Of a stretch of DNA of 64,000 nt, positions 7,609-15,669 are shown piece after piece (position 1 is the first letter of the stretch; each line of letters begins with the position of its first letter). A program made the position numbers and the translations under genes. Source of the stretch: Burkholderiales bacterium UBA4657 (GTDB taxonomy: Bacteria > Pseudomonadota > Gammaproteobacteria > Burkholderiales > Burkholderiaceae_E). The notes below the pieces were generated by a model that was not told the origin of the DNA, ran no database searches, and saw nothing but the letters and a program-made list of their open reading frames with translations. The stretch spans positions 1 to 64,000 of the forward strand of contig DHLX01000018.1 of assembly GCA_002405475.1 (NCBI GenBank). The letters are read 5' to 3'.

Positions 7609-9122
7609 ACCGTCCGGCGCTGTTTCTGGATCGCGATGGCGTGATCAATGTGGATCACGGCTATGTGCATAGGCCCGAAGATGTTGAGTTCGTTGATGGC
7701 ATTTTCGAGCTGGTCGCGGCGGCCAAGCGGGCGGGTTATCTGGTCGTTGTGGTGACCAATCAGGCGGGCATCGGCCGGGGGTATTACGGTGAAGACGACT
7801 TTCACGCGCTGACGGACTGGATCAAGGCGAGATTCGCCGAGCGCGGTGGGCAACTGGACGCGGTGTATTTCTGCCCGTATCACCCAGAGCATGGTATTGG
7901 CGAATACCGCCGCGAGAGCGATTGCCGCAAACCTGCTCCCGGCATGTTGTTGCAGGCAGCGCGTGACCTGGACATCGACCTGACCGGCTCGATCTTCGTC
8001 GGCGACATGCCTTCGGACATGGCTGCAGGCCGGGCAGCCGGGGTGGGCACGTTGCTGCAACTGGGTGCGGAAGAAAGTGATACGGCCGATGCACATGCAG
8101 GCACTCCAATTCAGCGGTTGCAGGAGGCCATTCTCTATTTGCATCGAATTTCAGCCCCCGTTTCCGTGATTATTGTGAATTGGAACGCTGGTGACTTGCT
8201 GGCGCGGTGTGTTTCGTCGCTCTTGGCGCAAACCGTATTGCCTCTCGAAATCATTGTGGTTGATAACGCCAGCACGGATGGCTCGGTTAAACGCATTGTC
8301 GATCAATTCCCATCCGTTCGAGTCATTGAATCAACGCGGAATCTTGGTTTTGCTGCGGCAAACAATCTTGCGGTTCAAGAGGCGTCTTCAGCAAGCGACT
8401 GGTTCGTCTTTCTGAATCCGGACGCATTTCCGGAATCCGGCTGGTTGGAGGCTTTGTTGAGGGCAGCGACCATCCACCCGGAGTGTGCCGTTTTTGGCAG
8501 CCGGTTGATGGATGCCAATTCACCTGCGCTCATGGACGGGATTGGCGACGTGTATCACGCAAGCGGTCTCGTATGGCGTGCCGGACATGGCGCGTTGCTT
8601 GGCTCTCACGATAGCGTGGCACGGGAAATCTTCTCGCCCTGCGCGGCCGCTGCGATGTTCAGGAGGGATGCTTTGCTCGCCGCCGGCGGTTTCGACGAAG
8701 ATTATTTTTGTTACGTCGAGGATGTGGATCTCGGCTTTCGCCTGCGCCTGTTAGGGCATAGGTGCTGGTATGTGCCGGATTCGGTTGCGCTGCATGTGGG
8801 TTCGGCGGTAACCGGGAGGCGTAGTGATTTCTCTATCTACCACGGCCACCGGAATCTGGTTTGGGCCTTTGTGAAAAACATGCCTGGGGTGTTGTTCTGG
8901 TTGCTGCTGCCGCTGCATGTGGCGCTAAATCTCGTGAGTGTCATCTGGTTTGCCCTCCGCGGCCAGGGGGCCGTGATCCTGCGCGCCAAGCGCGATGCCC
9001 TGTTGGGCTTGCCGAAGATGTGGCGTAAACGGCAGCAGGTTCAAAAAACACGGGTCGCGCCAATCAGGGATGTCTGGCAGGTGCTGGATAAGCGCTTGCT
9101 TCCAATAAGAAGAAAACCATGA
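7605..9122 (+). CDS. Fusion of heptose 1,7-bisphosphate phosphatase (GmhB) and GT2 glycosyltransferase
   Basis: One 505-residue frame with two enzymes. Residues 1 to about 180 are a GmhB-type HAD phosphatase: FLDRDGVIN with both catalytic Asp residues (9 and 11), VVVTNQAG (motif II), CRKPAPGM with the Lys, and FVGDMPSDM (motif IV). From about 184 a GT2 glycosyltransferase begins with PVSVIIVNWNAG, followed by VVDNASTDGS, FVFLNPDAFP and EDVDLGFRLR; a hydrophobic stretch near residues 425-450 suggests membrane contact. In E. coli GmhB the zinc ligands are, from memory, a C-x-H and a C-x-C; here they read C90-P-Y92 and S105-D-C107, so two of the four are replaced. The fusion would link 7-phosphate removal to glycosyl transfer in the same pathway. 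The junction reads smoothly with no sign of an error. Confidence 0.9.
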   Translation: MNRPALFLDRDGVINVDHGYVHRPEDVEFVDGIFELVAAAKRAGYLVVVVTNQAGIGRGYYGEDDFHALTDWIKARFAERGGQLDAVYFCPYHPEHGIGEYRRESDCRKPAPGMLLQAARDLDIDLTGSIFVGDMPSDMAAGRAAGVGTLLQLGAEESDTADAHAGTPIQRLQEAILYLHRISAPVSVIIVNWNAGDLLARCVSSLLAQTVLPLEIIVVDNASTDGSVKRIVDQFPSVRVIESTRNLGFAAANNLAVQEASSASDWFVFLNPDAFPESGWLEALLRAATIHPECAVFGSRLMDANSPALMDGIGDVYHASGLVWRAGHGALLGSHDSVAREIFSPCAAAAMFRRDALLAAGGFDEDYFCYVEDVDLGFRLRLLGHRCWYVPDSVALHVGSAVTGRRSDFSIYHGHRNLVWAFVKNMPGVLFWLLLPLHVALNLVSVIWFALRGQGAVILRAKRDALLGLPKMWRKRQQVQKTRVAPIRDVWQVLDKRLLPIRRKP

Positions 9123-10012
9123 GCCATGCCGTTTCCGCCATCATCGTCAATTACAACGCGGGTCCGTTGCTGCGAGGCTGCGTGGATTCCTTGCTGGCCT
9201 GTCCTTTGGCTGTCGAGGTTATCGTGGTGGATAACGCTTCGCATGACGGCAGCCTGGATGGCTTGCCTGACTCGCCGCGCATTCGCGTTATTCGCAACAC
9301 GACCAATGTAGGCTTTGCAGCGGCTTGCAACATCGGGATGCAGGCATCTTCTGCGCCGTTTTTGTTGTTTCTGAACCCCGACTGTTTTTTTCAGCCCGGT
9401 GCCGTGGCGACTTTGTTGTCCGGCTTGAAGTCTGACGTCCGCGTGGGCATGGTGGGTGGCTTGCTGGTGAATGAGGATGGTAGCGAACAGGGTGGTGGGC
9501 GACGAGCGGTGCCCACGCCATGGCGTTCGTTTGTGCGGGCCTTTGGCTTACATCGTTTTGCCAATCGCTGGCCAAAGCTGTTTTACGATTTTCATCTGCA
9601 CAAGCAACCCTTGCCTGAAGAGCCGATCGAAGTCGAGGCCATTTCCGGCGCGTGCATGTTGGTAAAGCGCGAGGCCGTGGAGGATGTTGGCCCTTGGGAT
9701 GAGGGGTATTTTCTGCACTGCGAGGACTTGGACTGGTGCATGCGCTTTCGGCAAAAGGGCAGGAAGATTTTGTTCGTGCCCGATGCGCGCATCTATCATG
9801 CGTTGGGTGCGTGTAGCCGGTCGCGCCGTGTGTTTGTCGAGTGGCACAAGCACAAAGGCATGGTGCGGTTCTATTGCAAATTTTTTCGCCATCAGTATCC
9901 GGGCGCGTTGATGTGGCTGGTGACGCTTGGGGTGTGGCTGCGCTTTGGCCTGGCTGCTGCTTTTTTGACTGTGAGGCGTTTGCTTACTGGGTTGGGGTTG
10001 ATTCGTGGCTGA
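9119..10012 (+). CDS. Glycosyltransferase family 2 (rhamnosyltransferase-like)
   Basis: GT2 enzyme of 297 residues closely related in layout to the C-terminal domain of the preceding fusion: AVSAIIVNYNAGPLLRGCVD, VVDNASHDGSLDG, LFLNPDCFFQPG (metal-binding region near 85-95), EAISGACMLVKREAVEDVG and HCEDLDWCMRFRQKGRK. Two hydrophobic stretches close the protein. The ATG overlaps the previous stop (ATGA), so it is translationally coupled. Tandem GT2 genes with a common layout suggest duplication and two successive sugar additions; the donor may be the GDP-6-deoxy-heptose made here. Confidence 0.86.
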   Translation: MSHAVSAIIVNYNAGPLLRGCVDSLLACPLAVEVIVVDNASHDGSLDGLPDSPRIRVIRNTTNVGFAAACNIGMQASSAPFLLFLNPDCFFQPGAVATLLSGLKSDVRVGMVGGLLVNEDGSEQGGGRRAVPTPWRSFVRAFGLHRFANRWPKLFYDFHLHKQPLPEEPIEVEAISGACMLVKREAVEDVGPWDEGYFLHCEDLDWCMRFRQKGRKILFVPDARIYHALGACSRSRRVFVEWHKHKGMVRFYCKFFRHQYPGALMWLVTLGVWLRFGLAAAFLTVRRLLTGLGLIRG

Positions 10013-10883
10013 GCTGCGCGTTGGCGTGCTGGGCGCAAGCAGTTTGGTGGGTAGGTGTGTGCTGCCGCTGTTGCGCGCTGCCGGGTGGCAGGTGGTGGCC
10101 TATACGCGGCAGGCGCAACAACGCGATGAATTTGGTGTCAGTTGGCTCGTGTTGCCGACTGGGTCTTTAGGACGGCCAGTTTCCCAAGATGATGCGGTAG
10201 TAACGCCGTATTGGATTTGTGTGGCCCCTATCTGGGTGTTGCCCGATTATTTTCCGCTCATCGAAGCCAGTGGTGCGCGGCGGGTGGTGGCGCTGTCTTC
10301 CACCAGCCGTTTCACGAAAGTCGGCTCTGGCGATACGGCAGAGAACGCCATCGCGGCAAAGCTGATTGATGCGGAGGCGCGAGTGCAGGCGTGGGCCGAG
10401 CGCCGAGGCATTGAGTGGGTGGTTTTGCGACCGACGCTGATTTATGGTCAAGGCCGAGACAAGAACATTAGCGAGGCGGCTCGCTTCATTCGCCGGTTTG
10501 GTTTTTTTCCATTGCTGGGTTCCGCACAGGGCCTGCGCCAACCCATCCATGCCGAGGATGTGGCGGCGGCTTGCGTGGCGGCTTTGCAGACACCCGGGGC
10601 GGCTAACCGGGCCTATAACCTCTCGGGTGGCGAAACGCTGGCTTACCGCGAGATGGTGGCGCGCGTGTTTGCGGCGCTGGGCCGCCCGGCGCGTTTGGTG
10701 ACTGTGCCGCTGTGGGCCTTCCGCCTGGCGGTGGCCATGCTGCGGCGCTTGCCACGTTATAGGCATTGGTCGTCTGCTATGGCCGAGCGCATGAACCAGG
10801 ATCTGGTGTTCGACCATGAGGACGCCCTGCGTTCTTTTAATTTCAAGCCAAGAAAATTTTTTCTTGACGAACGAGACGTTTGA
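10005..10883 (+). CDS. NAD-dependent epimerase/dehydratase family protein
   Basis: Small extended-SDR protein of 292 residues, last gene of the plus-strand operon. It starts at GTG and overlaps the previous gene by 8 nt. Seen: an N-terminal VGVLGASSLVGRCVLPLL that replaces the usual GGTGFIG, SSTSRFTK where a catalytic Ser would sit, WVVLRPTLIYGQGRDKNI and a C-terminal AYNLSGGETLAYREMVARVF as in UDP-sugar epimerases. I do not see a canonical YxxxK: the region reads GDTAENAIAAKLIDAEARVQ. It may therefore be a reductase variant or a catalytically altered member. It could act on a lipid-linked or nucleotide sugar; the substrate is unknown. Confidence 0.75.
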   Translation: MAELRVGVLGASSLVGRCVLPLLRAAGWQVVAYTRQAQQRDEFGVSWLVLPTGSLGRPVSQDDAVVTPYWICVAPIWVLPDYFPLIEASGARRVVALSSTSRFTKVGSGDTAENAIAAKLIDAEARVQAWAERRGIEWVVLRPTLIYGQGRDKNISEAARFIRRFGFFPLLGSAQGLRQPIHAEDVAAACVAALQTPGAANRAYNLSGGETLAYREMVARVFAALGRPARLVTVPLWAFRLAVAMLRRLPRYRHWSSAMAERMNQDLVFDHEDALRSFNFKPRKFFLDERDV

Positions 10884-10910
10884 CGGTTTATGATGCCTGA
10901 ACAGTATGGG

Positions 10911-12149
10911 CTACTGACCCCAAAGCGTTGACAAAGGGGCGGCACAAATGCGGTCGCCAAGGGGTAGGGTCTCATCACCATCGTAGAGTATTACGCCCCT
11001 GCTAAAACTGTCGCCCGCCAGGCCTGCCAGCTTTCTAAGCCCGCGCAAGTCTGCCTCGGTCACGGTCGCCGAGGCCTTGACCTCAACACCCACCAGTTGG
11101 CCTGCGGCGTTCTCGATCACAATATCGACCTCGACCTTATCGGCGTCGCGGTAGTACATCAGATGATAATCGGCCTGCGCAGTAGTCGTATGTTTGAGCA
11201 ATTCAGCATACACAAAGGTTTCCAGCACATGGCCAAAGCGCGCACGATTTTTTTGTATTTCTTCCTCGGTCAGGTTCAGCAACATGGCTAACAAGCCTGA
11301 GTCGAGGAACTGCAATTTCGGCGCCTTGACAACCCGCTTCAGCCGGTTGCCCGCCCATGGGTCAACCCGTTTCAGCAAATACATCTGCTCAAAAACACTC
11401 ATGTACCGGGCCGCCGTTTTGCCATCTAGCCCCACCTGCGCACCGAGCTGGGTATAGTTACAGACTTGGCCTGCTGTGTGCGCCAGCGCACGCAAAAATC
11501 GTGGCAGCTGATCTAGTTTTTCAATGCCCGACAGCTCACGAACATCTCGCGCGATAATGGCGTCAAGGTATTGCCTGGCCCAGGCCACGCGTCTTCTGGG
11601 CGTAGTACGTAACAACATTTCCGGGTAGCCGCCCTGTAACACCCGCTGCACCAGATTGTCGGTACGAGTCTCAGAACCGGGCTGGGGTAATTGTCCAGAA
11701 AACAGGCCATCCAGCCAGTTTAGCGTTCGTCCTTCAATTTCACTTTGTGACAAGGGAAGAAGCGTCAAAGTCTCCATTCTTCCTGCCAGGGAATCAGCCA
11801 CACGGGGCAAAGCCATTAAATTGGCCGAACCGGTGAGCAAAAAACGCCCTGCTCGCCGGTCTTCATCGACACTTTTTTTAATGGCCAGCAACAGCCCGGG
11901 GGCACGCTGAATTTCGTCGATGACCGCTCGATCCAGATGGCGGATCATACCGACCGGGTCTGCCGTGGCAGACAGCAGGGTGAGCTCATCATCCAGGGTC
12001 AGGTAATGCAAACCCTTGTCGGCCACCTGACGAACCAGTGTCGTTTTGCCTGCCTGACGTGGACCCGCCAACAAGACTACTGGAGTGTCCGCCATGGCTT
12101 CAGCCAGGCGAGCTTGAATCAACCGGGGAAACAGTGCAGCCGCATTCAT
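10911..12149 (-). CDS. AAA ATPase with DUF4143 domain
   Basis: Protein of 412 residues of the AAA_14/DUF4143 family. Seen: Walker A GPRQAGKTTLV near residue 30, Walker B RAVIDEIQRAP near 77, the sensor-like FLLTGSANLMALPR, then the DUF4143 part with VLQGGYPEMLLR, RQYLDAIIARDVRELSGIEK and a winged-helix-like segment TQLGAQVGLDGKTAARY. The end carries a restriction-nuclease-like core (VEVDIVIENAAGQLVGVEVKAS), common in this family. These genes move between strains and their function is not established. It sits between the 3' ends of two convergent polysaccharide operons and is unrelated to sugar metabolism, so it is probably a cargo or insertion at the junction. Its upstream side carries a 22-bp repeat array. 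Confidence 0.88.
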   Translation of the reverse strand: MNAAALFPRLIQARLAEAMADTPVVLLAGPRQAGKTTLVRQVADKGLHYLTLDDELTLLSATADPVGMIRHLDRAVIDEIQRAPGLLLAIKKSVDEDRRAGRFLLTGSANLMALPRVADSLAGRMETLTLLPLSQSEIEGRTLNWLDGLFSGQLPQPGSETRTDNLVQRVLQGGYPEMLLRTTPRRRVAWARQYLDAIIARDVRELSGIEKLDQLPRFLRALAHTAGQVCNYTQLGAQVGLDGKTAARYMSVFEQMYLLKRVDPWAGNRLKRVVKAPKLQFLDSGLLAMLLNLTEEEIQKNRARFGHVLETFVYAELLKHTTTAQADYHLMYYRDADKVEVDIVIENAAGQLVGVEVKASATVTEADLRGLRKLAGLAGDSFSRGVILYDGDETLPLGDRICAAPLSTLWGQ

Positions 12150-12161
12150 GCACGTATGATA

Positions 12162-12227
12162 GCGTAAAATCCGGAATCAAGCTGCGTAAAATACGGAATC
12201 AGGCAGCGTAAAATCCGGAATCAAGCA
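12162..12227. repeat. Three tandem 22-bp repeats
   Basis: Units at 12162-12183, 12184-12205 and 12206-12227, each of the form GCGTAAAATCCGGAATCAAG plus two bases. The middle unit differs at a few positions (ATACGG, CAGG). There are no spacers, so this is a tandem repeat and not a CRISPR. It lies just upstream of the DUF4143 ATPase gene and its last unit covers the stop codon of the wbpM-like gene. It may be an operator or a duplication scar. Confidence 0.85.
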
Positions 12228-14152
12228 GCGCCCTGCGCTTCCTGCTGCAGATAAACCCAGTCCACAATCTCGGTCTCGGGGTTATAACCGGTCACCAGTT
12301 CCTGCATCATCAGCCGAATCACGCCCACATCATTCGCATACAGCGCCAGTTCCAGAGCCTTGAGTCTGGTCTGAAAAACCTCCCAGGCCAGAAAGGTCTC
12401 ATGCGCCTTCATAATGCGCGGGTGCAAAGTTGGGCGCGGGTCATCGCCTATAAGCAGCTCTTCATAAAGCTTTTCACCCGGGCGTAAACCAGTAATTTCT
12501 ATCTCAATATCGCCGTCAGGGTTTTGCTCGTGACGCAGGCTCAAGCCCGAGAGTTCAATCATGCGTTGCGCCAGATCCATAATTTTTACCGACTGCCCCA
12601 TGTCCAGCACAAAGACATCGCCACCCTTGGCCATGGCACCGGCCTGAATGACCAGTTGCGCCGCCTCGGGTATGGTCATGAAAAAGCGCGTCACTTCAGG
12701 GTGCGTCAGGGTAATCGGCCCACCTTCCTGAATTTGCTGGCGAAACTTGGGCACGACCGAGCCGGAAGAACCCAACACATTACCAAAGCGCACCATGCAA
12801 AAGCGGGTACCTGAAGCATGCGCTGCCAGGGCTTGCAAACACATTTCGGCCAGGCGCTTGCTCGCGCCCATAATATTGGTCGGGCGCACCGCCTTGTCGG
12901 TACTGACCAGTACAAAATCAGCCACGGCATTATCCACTGCTGCCTGCGCCGTGCGTAAGGTACCCAGCACATTGTTCTTGACCCCCTCGGCCGGGTTATG
13001 CTCAACCAGAGGCACATGCTTATAGGCAGCGGCATGGTACACCGTGTCTGGGCGCCAGGTAGACATAATCTCGTGCATGCGCTCGGCGTCTTGTACCGAA
13101 GCCAGCAAAGGCACCAATACCGTTGCTTGCCCCGCCAGTCTTTGTTCCAGTTCCTGGTGTATGGCGTACAGGGCAAATTCACTTTGTTCAATCAATAACA
13201 GCCTGGCGGGCGCTTGCGCCAAAATCTGGCGGCATAACTCGCTGCCTATAGACCCGCCCGCCCCGGTGACCAGCACTACTTTGGCGGTAATATTTTTGGC
13301 CAGCAGCAAGTGGTTCGGTGCTACCGGCTCACGGCCAAGCAGATCGTCAATGTCCAGTTCGCGCAAGTCAGACACGCTCACCTTGCCTTGTGCCAGGTCG
13401 GTCATGCTGGGCAAAGTTCGCACCGCCACATGGGCACTGCGTATGGCAGTCAGAATTTCATTGCGGCGCTTGCGGCCAATACTGGGCATGGCCAACAGCA
13501 CCGAGCTAATACTCAAGGCCATTACCAGTTCAGGAAGATCTTCTGGTTTATACAGGGGCAGACCGTTCAAAACATGGCCGTGCAAGCGGTCGTCGTCATC
13601 CAGAAAGCCCACAACCTGCATGTCGTGACTATTGCTCATGGCCGCCGCCAATTGCCGACCACTGCGCCCGGCTCCGTAAATGAGCACCTTGGGGCGTGCT
13701 GCACGTTTCAACCGGGTCTGATATTCATCATTGAGCCAAACCCGGGCCAGGACACGTGAACCACCGACTAATAGCAACAATAAAATGGGTTGAATAATAC
13801 CCACGGTACGCGGCACACCGGCTACACCAATGGCGGTAAAGATGGAAGCATAAAGCAAACCATAAATGCTTATGGCGCGTGCCACCGCCAATAGAGCCGG
13901 CCAACCGCTATAACGAAAAATAGCACGGTATAAACCCGAGACTACAAAAATGGGCAGTGCAATAACGATAGAGGCCGCGACAGCCCACAAGGCATTACCC
14001 GACAACGCCACCCACTCGCCCAGACGCAAGTAGAAGGCCAGCCAGACGCTCAATACACATAAGCTCATATCCAGCGACAACGCCACAAGGCGCTTGGCGG
14101 GGCGGGGTAAAGCCAGTACTGGGGGAGCGAGTTTGGAGAGAATTCTGTTCAT
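12221..14152 (-). CDS. WbpM/PglF-like nucleotide-sugar 4,6-dehydratase
   Basis: Membrane-bound UDP-GlcNAc 4,6-dehydratase of 643 residues, the length of the long WbpM/CapD class. Four hydrophobic segments occupy roughly residues 20-130. A CoA-binding-like Rossmann domain follows (VLIYGAGRSGRQLAAAM), and then the SDR catalytic domain with VLVTGAGGSIGSELCRQIL, YHAAAYKHVPLVE and VSTDKAVRPTNIMGASKR. The long class replaces the Tyr of YxxxK with Met (here MGASK), as in WbpM. The C-terminal part has GLRPGEKLYEELL. It should make UDP-2-acetamido-2,6-dideoxy-4-keto-hexose, the precursor of QuiNAc or FucNAc, in keeping with the reductase and initiating transferase genes directly upstream. Its last codons lie in the tandem repeat. 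Confidence 0.92.
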   Translation of the reverse strand: MNRILSKLAPPVLALPRPAKRLVALSLDMSLCVLSVWLAFYLRLGEWVALSGNALWAVAASIVIALPIFVVSGLYRAIFRYSGWPALLAVARAISIYGLLYASIFTAIGVAGVPRTVGIIQPILLLLLVGGSRVLARVWLNDEYQTRLKRAARPKVLIYGAGRSGRQLAAAMSNSHDMQVVGFLDDDDRLHGHVLNGLPLYKPEDLPELVMALSISSVLLAMPSIGRKRRNEILTAIRSAHVAVRTLPSMTDLAQGKVSVSDLRELDIDDLLGREPVAPNHLLLAKNITAKVVLVTGAGGSIGSELCRQILAQAPARLLLIEQSEFALYAIHQELEQRLAGQATVLVPLLASVQDAERMHEIMSTWRPDTVYHAAAYKHVPLVEHNPAEGVKNNVLGTLRTAQAAVDNAVADFVLVSTDKAVRPTNIMGASKRLAEMCLQALAAHASGTRFCMVRFGNVLGSSGSVVPKFRQQIQEGGPITLTHPEVTRFFMTIPEAAQLVIQAGAMAKGGDVFVLDMGQSVKIMDLAQRMIELSGLSLRHEQNPDGDIEIEITGLRPGEKLYEELLIGDDPRPTLHPRIMKAHETFLAWEVFQTRLKALELALYANDVGVIRLMMQELVTGYNPETEIVDWVYLQQEAQGAA

Positions 14153-14161
14153 AAGTGACTA

Positions 14162-14722
14162 TTAATGCGACACGCCATCTCGAACCAAAACTTTAAGCGC
14201 TGTCAAGAACAAGATCTTCAAATCAAAAATAAAAGACTGCTTATGCAGGTATTCAACATCTAACTGTACCTTCTCAGGAATCGGTAACTCATCTCTTCCA
14301 TTGATTTGAGCCCACCCCGTTAATCCGGGCAGTAGCTCATGAACACCCCTTTCAGTACGCAAAGTAATCAAATCATATTGATTAAAAAGTGCTGGGCGGG
14401 GCCCCACAAAGCTCATATCACCTTTTAGGATGCTCCATAGCTGGGGCAACTCGTCTAAACTGGATTTCCGCAAAAAAGAACCGATAGGCGTGAGCCACTG
14501 TTCGGGGTTTACTAGCAGATGTGTAGCCAGGGTCGGGGTGTCAGTGCGCATTGTGCGGAACTTGGGCATTTTGAAAATACGATTGTGGCGACCTACCCGG
14601 TCAGACCAGTAGAGGATAGGTCCAGGGGAGGTCAGCCTGACGGCCAACGCGACAAACACGACGGGTAGCGCAAGAAACACCGCCGCCACCAACGCCAGCA
14701 CCAAGTCAAACAAACGCTTCAT
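14162..14722 (-). CDS. Initiating sugar phosphotransferase (PglC/WbpL functional class)
   Basis: Bacterial sugar transferase (PF02397 family) of 186 residues, the small monotopic form with a single N-terminal hydrophobic segment (LVLALVAAVFLALPVVFVAL). It transfers a sugar 1-phosphate to undecaprenyl phosphate to start the repeat unit. Seen: PKFRTMRTD, LRKSSLDELPQLWSILKGDM with the catalytic Asp-Glu pair, VGPRP, and LPGLTGWAQINGRDELPIPE. It overlaps the upstream reductase gene by 4 nt and is followed by the WbpM-like gene, so the likely donor is UDP-QuiNAc or UDP-FucNAc. Confidence 0.92.
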   Translation of the reverse strand: MKRLFDLVLALVAAVFLALPVVFVALAVRLTSPGPILYWSDRVGRHNRIFKMPKFRTMRTDTPTLATHLLVNPEQWLTPIGSFLRKSSLDELPQLWSILKGDMSFVGPRPALFNQYDLITLRTERGVHELLPGLTGWAQINGRDELPIPEKVQLDVEYLHKQSFIFDLKILFLTALKVLVRDGVSH

Positions 14723-15669
14723 GGGCGAAAGCCTTCAGCGGCACGCCGCAGCCCATCATCCACAGACACCGGTGGGGACCACCCGAGCAGTTGTCTGGTT
14801 TTGGCAATATCCAGCTGCAATGAGCCGCACAGACGCTGATAGATGCCCGGCTTATTCAATAATGCCGCCCCCAGCTTCAACACCACTGGTGGCAGGTAAA
14901 ACAATCGTGCCGGCTGCCCCATCGCGGCACCCATACGCTTGAGCAGCTGTGCCGTTGAAAGGTCTTCACCGTCACTCACCACGAATGTCTGGTTGGCTGC
15001 TGCAGGATGCTGCAGGCACGTCACGATCAAGTCCACCAGGTTGTCGAGTGCGACAAGGCTGCGGCGATTTTGGGTCACTGCGGCCAGAGGCAACGGTACA
15101 CCGCGCGCTAGCCAGCGCATCATGGACTCGAAATTGGCTTTCACGCCAGGCCCATACACCAAAGGGGGGCGAATGATCACCACCTCCATCCCCGTGTCAT
15201 CCGCTATCTGATGCAACACTTCCTCTGCTTCATGCTTGGATACTCCATATGGGTCCTTCGGCGCCGGAGTATCGTCAGCGGTAAAGGCCCCCCCCGCCTC
15301 CGTGGATTCACCATTCACCTTAATCGAGCTCAAAAATACAAAGCGACGAACACCTGCTGCCGCTGCTTGGCGTGCAAGATTGGCTGTACCCGCAACATTC
15401 ACACGACGAAATTCTTCTAACGGGTCCGAACTCTTGTCGTTCATTACGTGAACGCGAGCGGCAGTGTGCACAACAGCAGAAACACCAGCCAGTGCTGCTC
15501 GCCAGTCCTGCGCATCGCCCAGATCACCAACCAAGATACCGTCAGCACCAGTCGGAGAAGGGGGCACGCCATGCCGATAGGCGCCCCGCACCTCATGGCC
15601 TTGGTCGGCCAGGTGCTTCAGCACAGCCGACCCCACAAAACCCGAAGCACCAGTCACCAAGACCCTCAT
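14719..15669 (-). CDS. WbpV/WreQ-like UDP-4-keto-6-deoxy-HexNAc reductase (SDR)
   Basis: Extended SDR of 316 residues. Seen: VLVTGASGFVGSAVLKHLAD, FLSSIKVNGEST (Ser), DPYGVSKHEAE (Tyr and Lys), VIIRPPLVYGPGVKANFESM, and LLGWSPPVSVDDGLRRAAEG at the end. This pattern matches WbpV/WreQ-type reductases that act on the product of WbpM-like dehydratases to give UDP-FucNAc or UDP-QuiNAc. The gene order reductase, initiating transferase, dehydratase is the same as the end of many Pseudomonas O-antigen loci. A UDP-sugar 4-epimerase is the alternative reading. A run of eight C at 15288-15295 lies inside the gene but keeps the frame. It is joined by 4-nt overlaps to the genes on both sides. Confidence 0.85.
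   Translation of the reverse strand: MRVLVTGASGFVGSAVLKHLADQGHEVRGAYRHGVPPSPTGADGILVGDLGDAQDWRAALAGVSAVVHTAARVHVMNDKSSDPLEEFRRVNVAGTANLARQAAAAGVRRFVFLSSIKVNGESTEAGGAFTADDTPAPKDPYGVSKHEAEEVLHQIADDTGMEVVIIRPPLVYGPGVKANFESMMRWLARGVPLPLAAVTQNRRSLVALDNLVDLIVTCLQHPAAANQTFVVSDGEDLSTAQLLKRMGAAMGQPARLFYLPPVVLKLGAALLNKPGIYQRLCGSLQLDIAKTRQLLGWSPPVSVDDGLRRAAEGFRP

Noticed and set aside
10167..10817. A 216-codon antisense frame over the last plus-strand operon gene
   Set aside because: Composition follows the opposite strand's codons; no motif, no ribosome-binding site.
10849..10866. Inverted repeat CAAGAAAA/TTTTCTTG near the end of the plus-strand operon
   Set aside because: A/T-only stem inside coding sequence without a following T run; not a convincing terminator.
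12162..12227. Possible CRISPR array
   Set aside because: The 22-bp units are directly adjacent with no spacers and there are only three.
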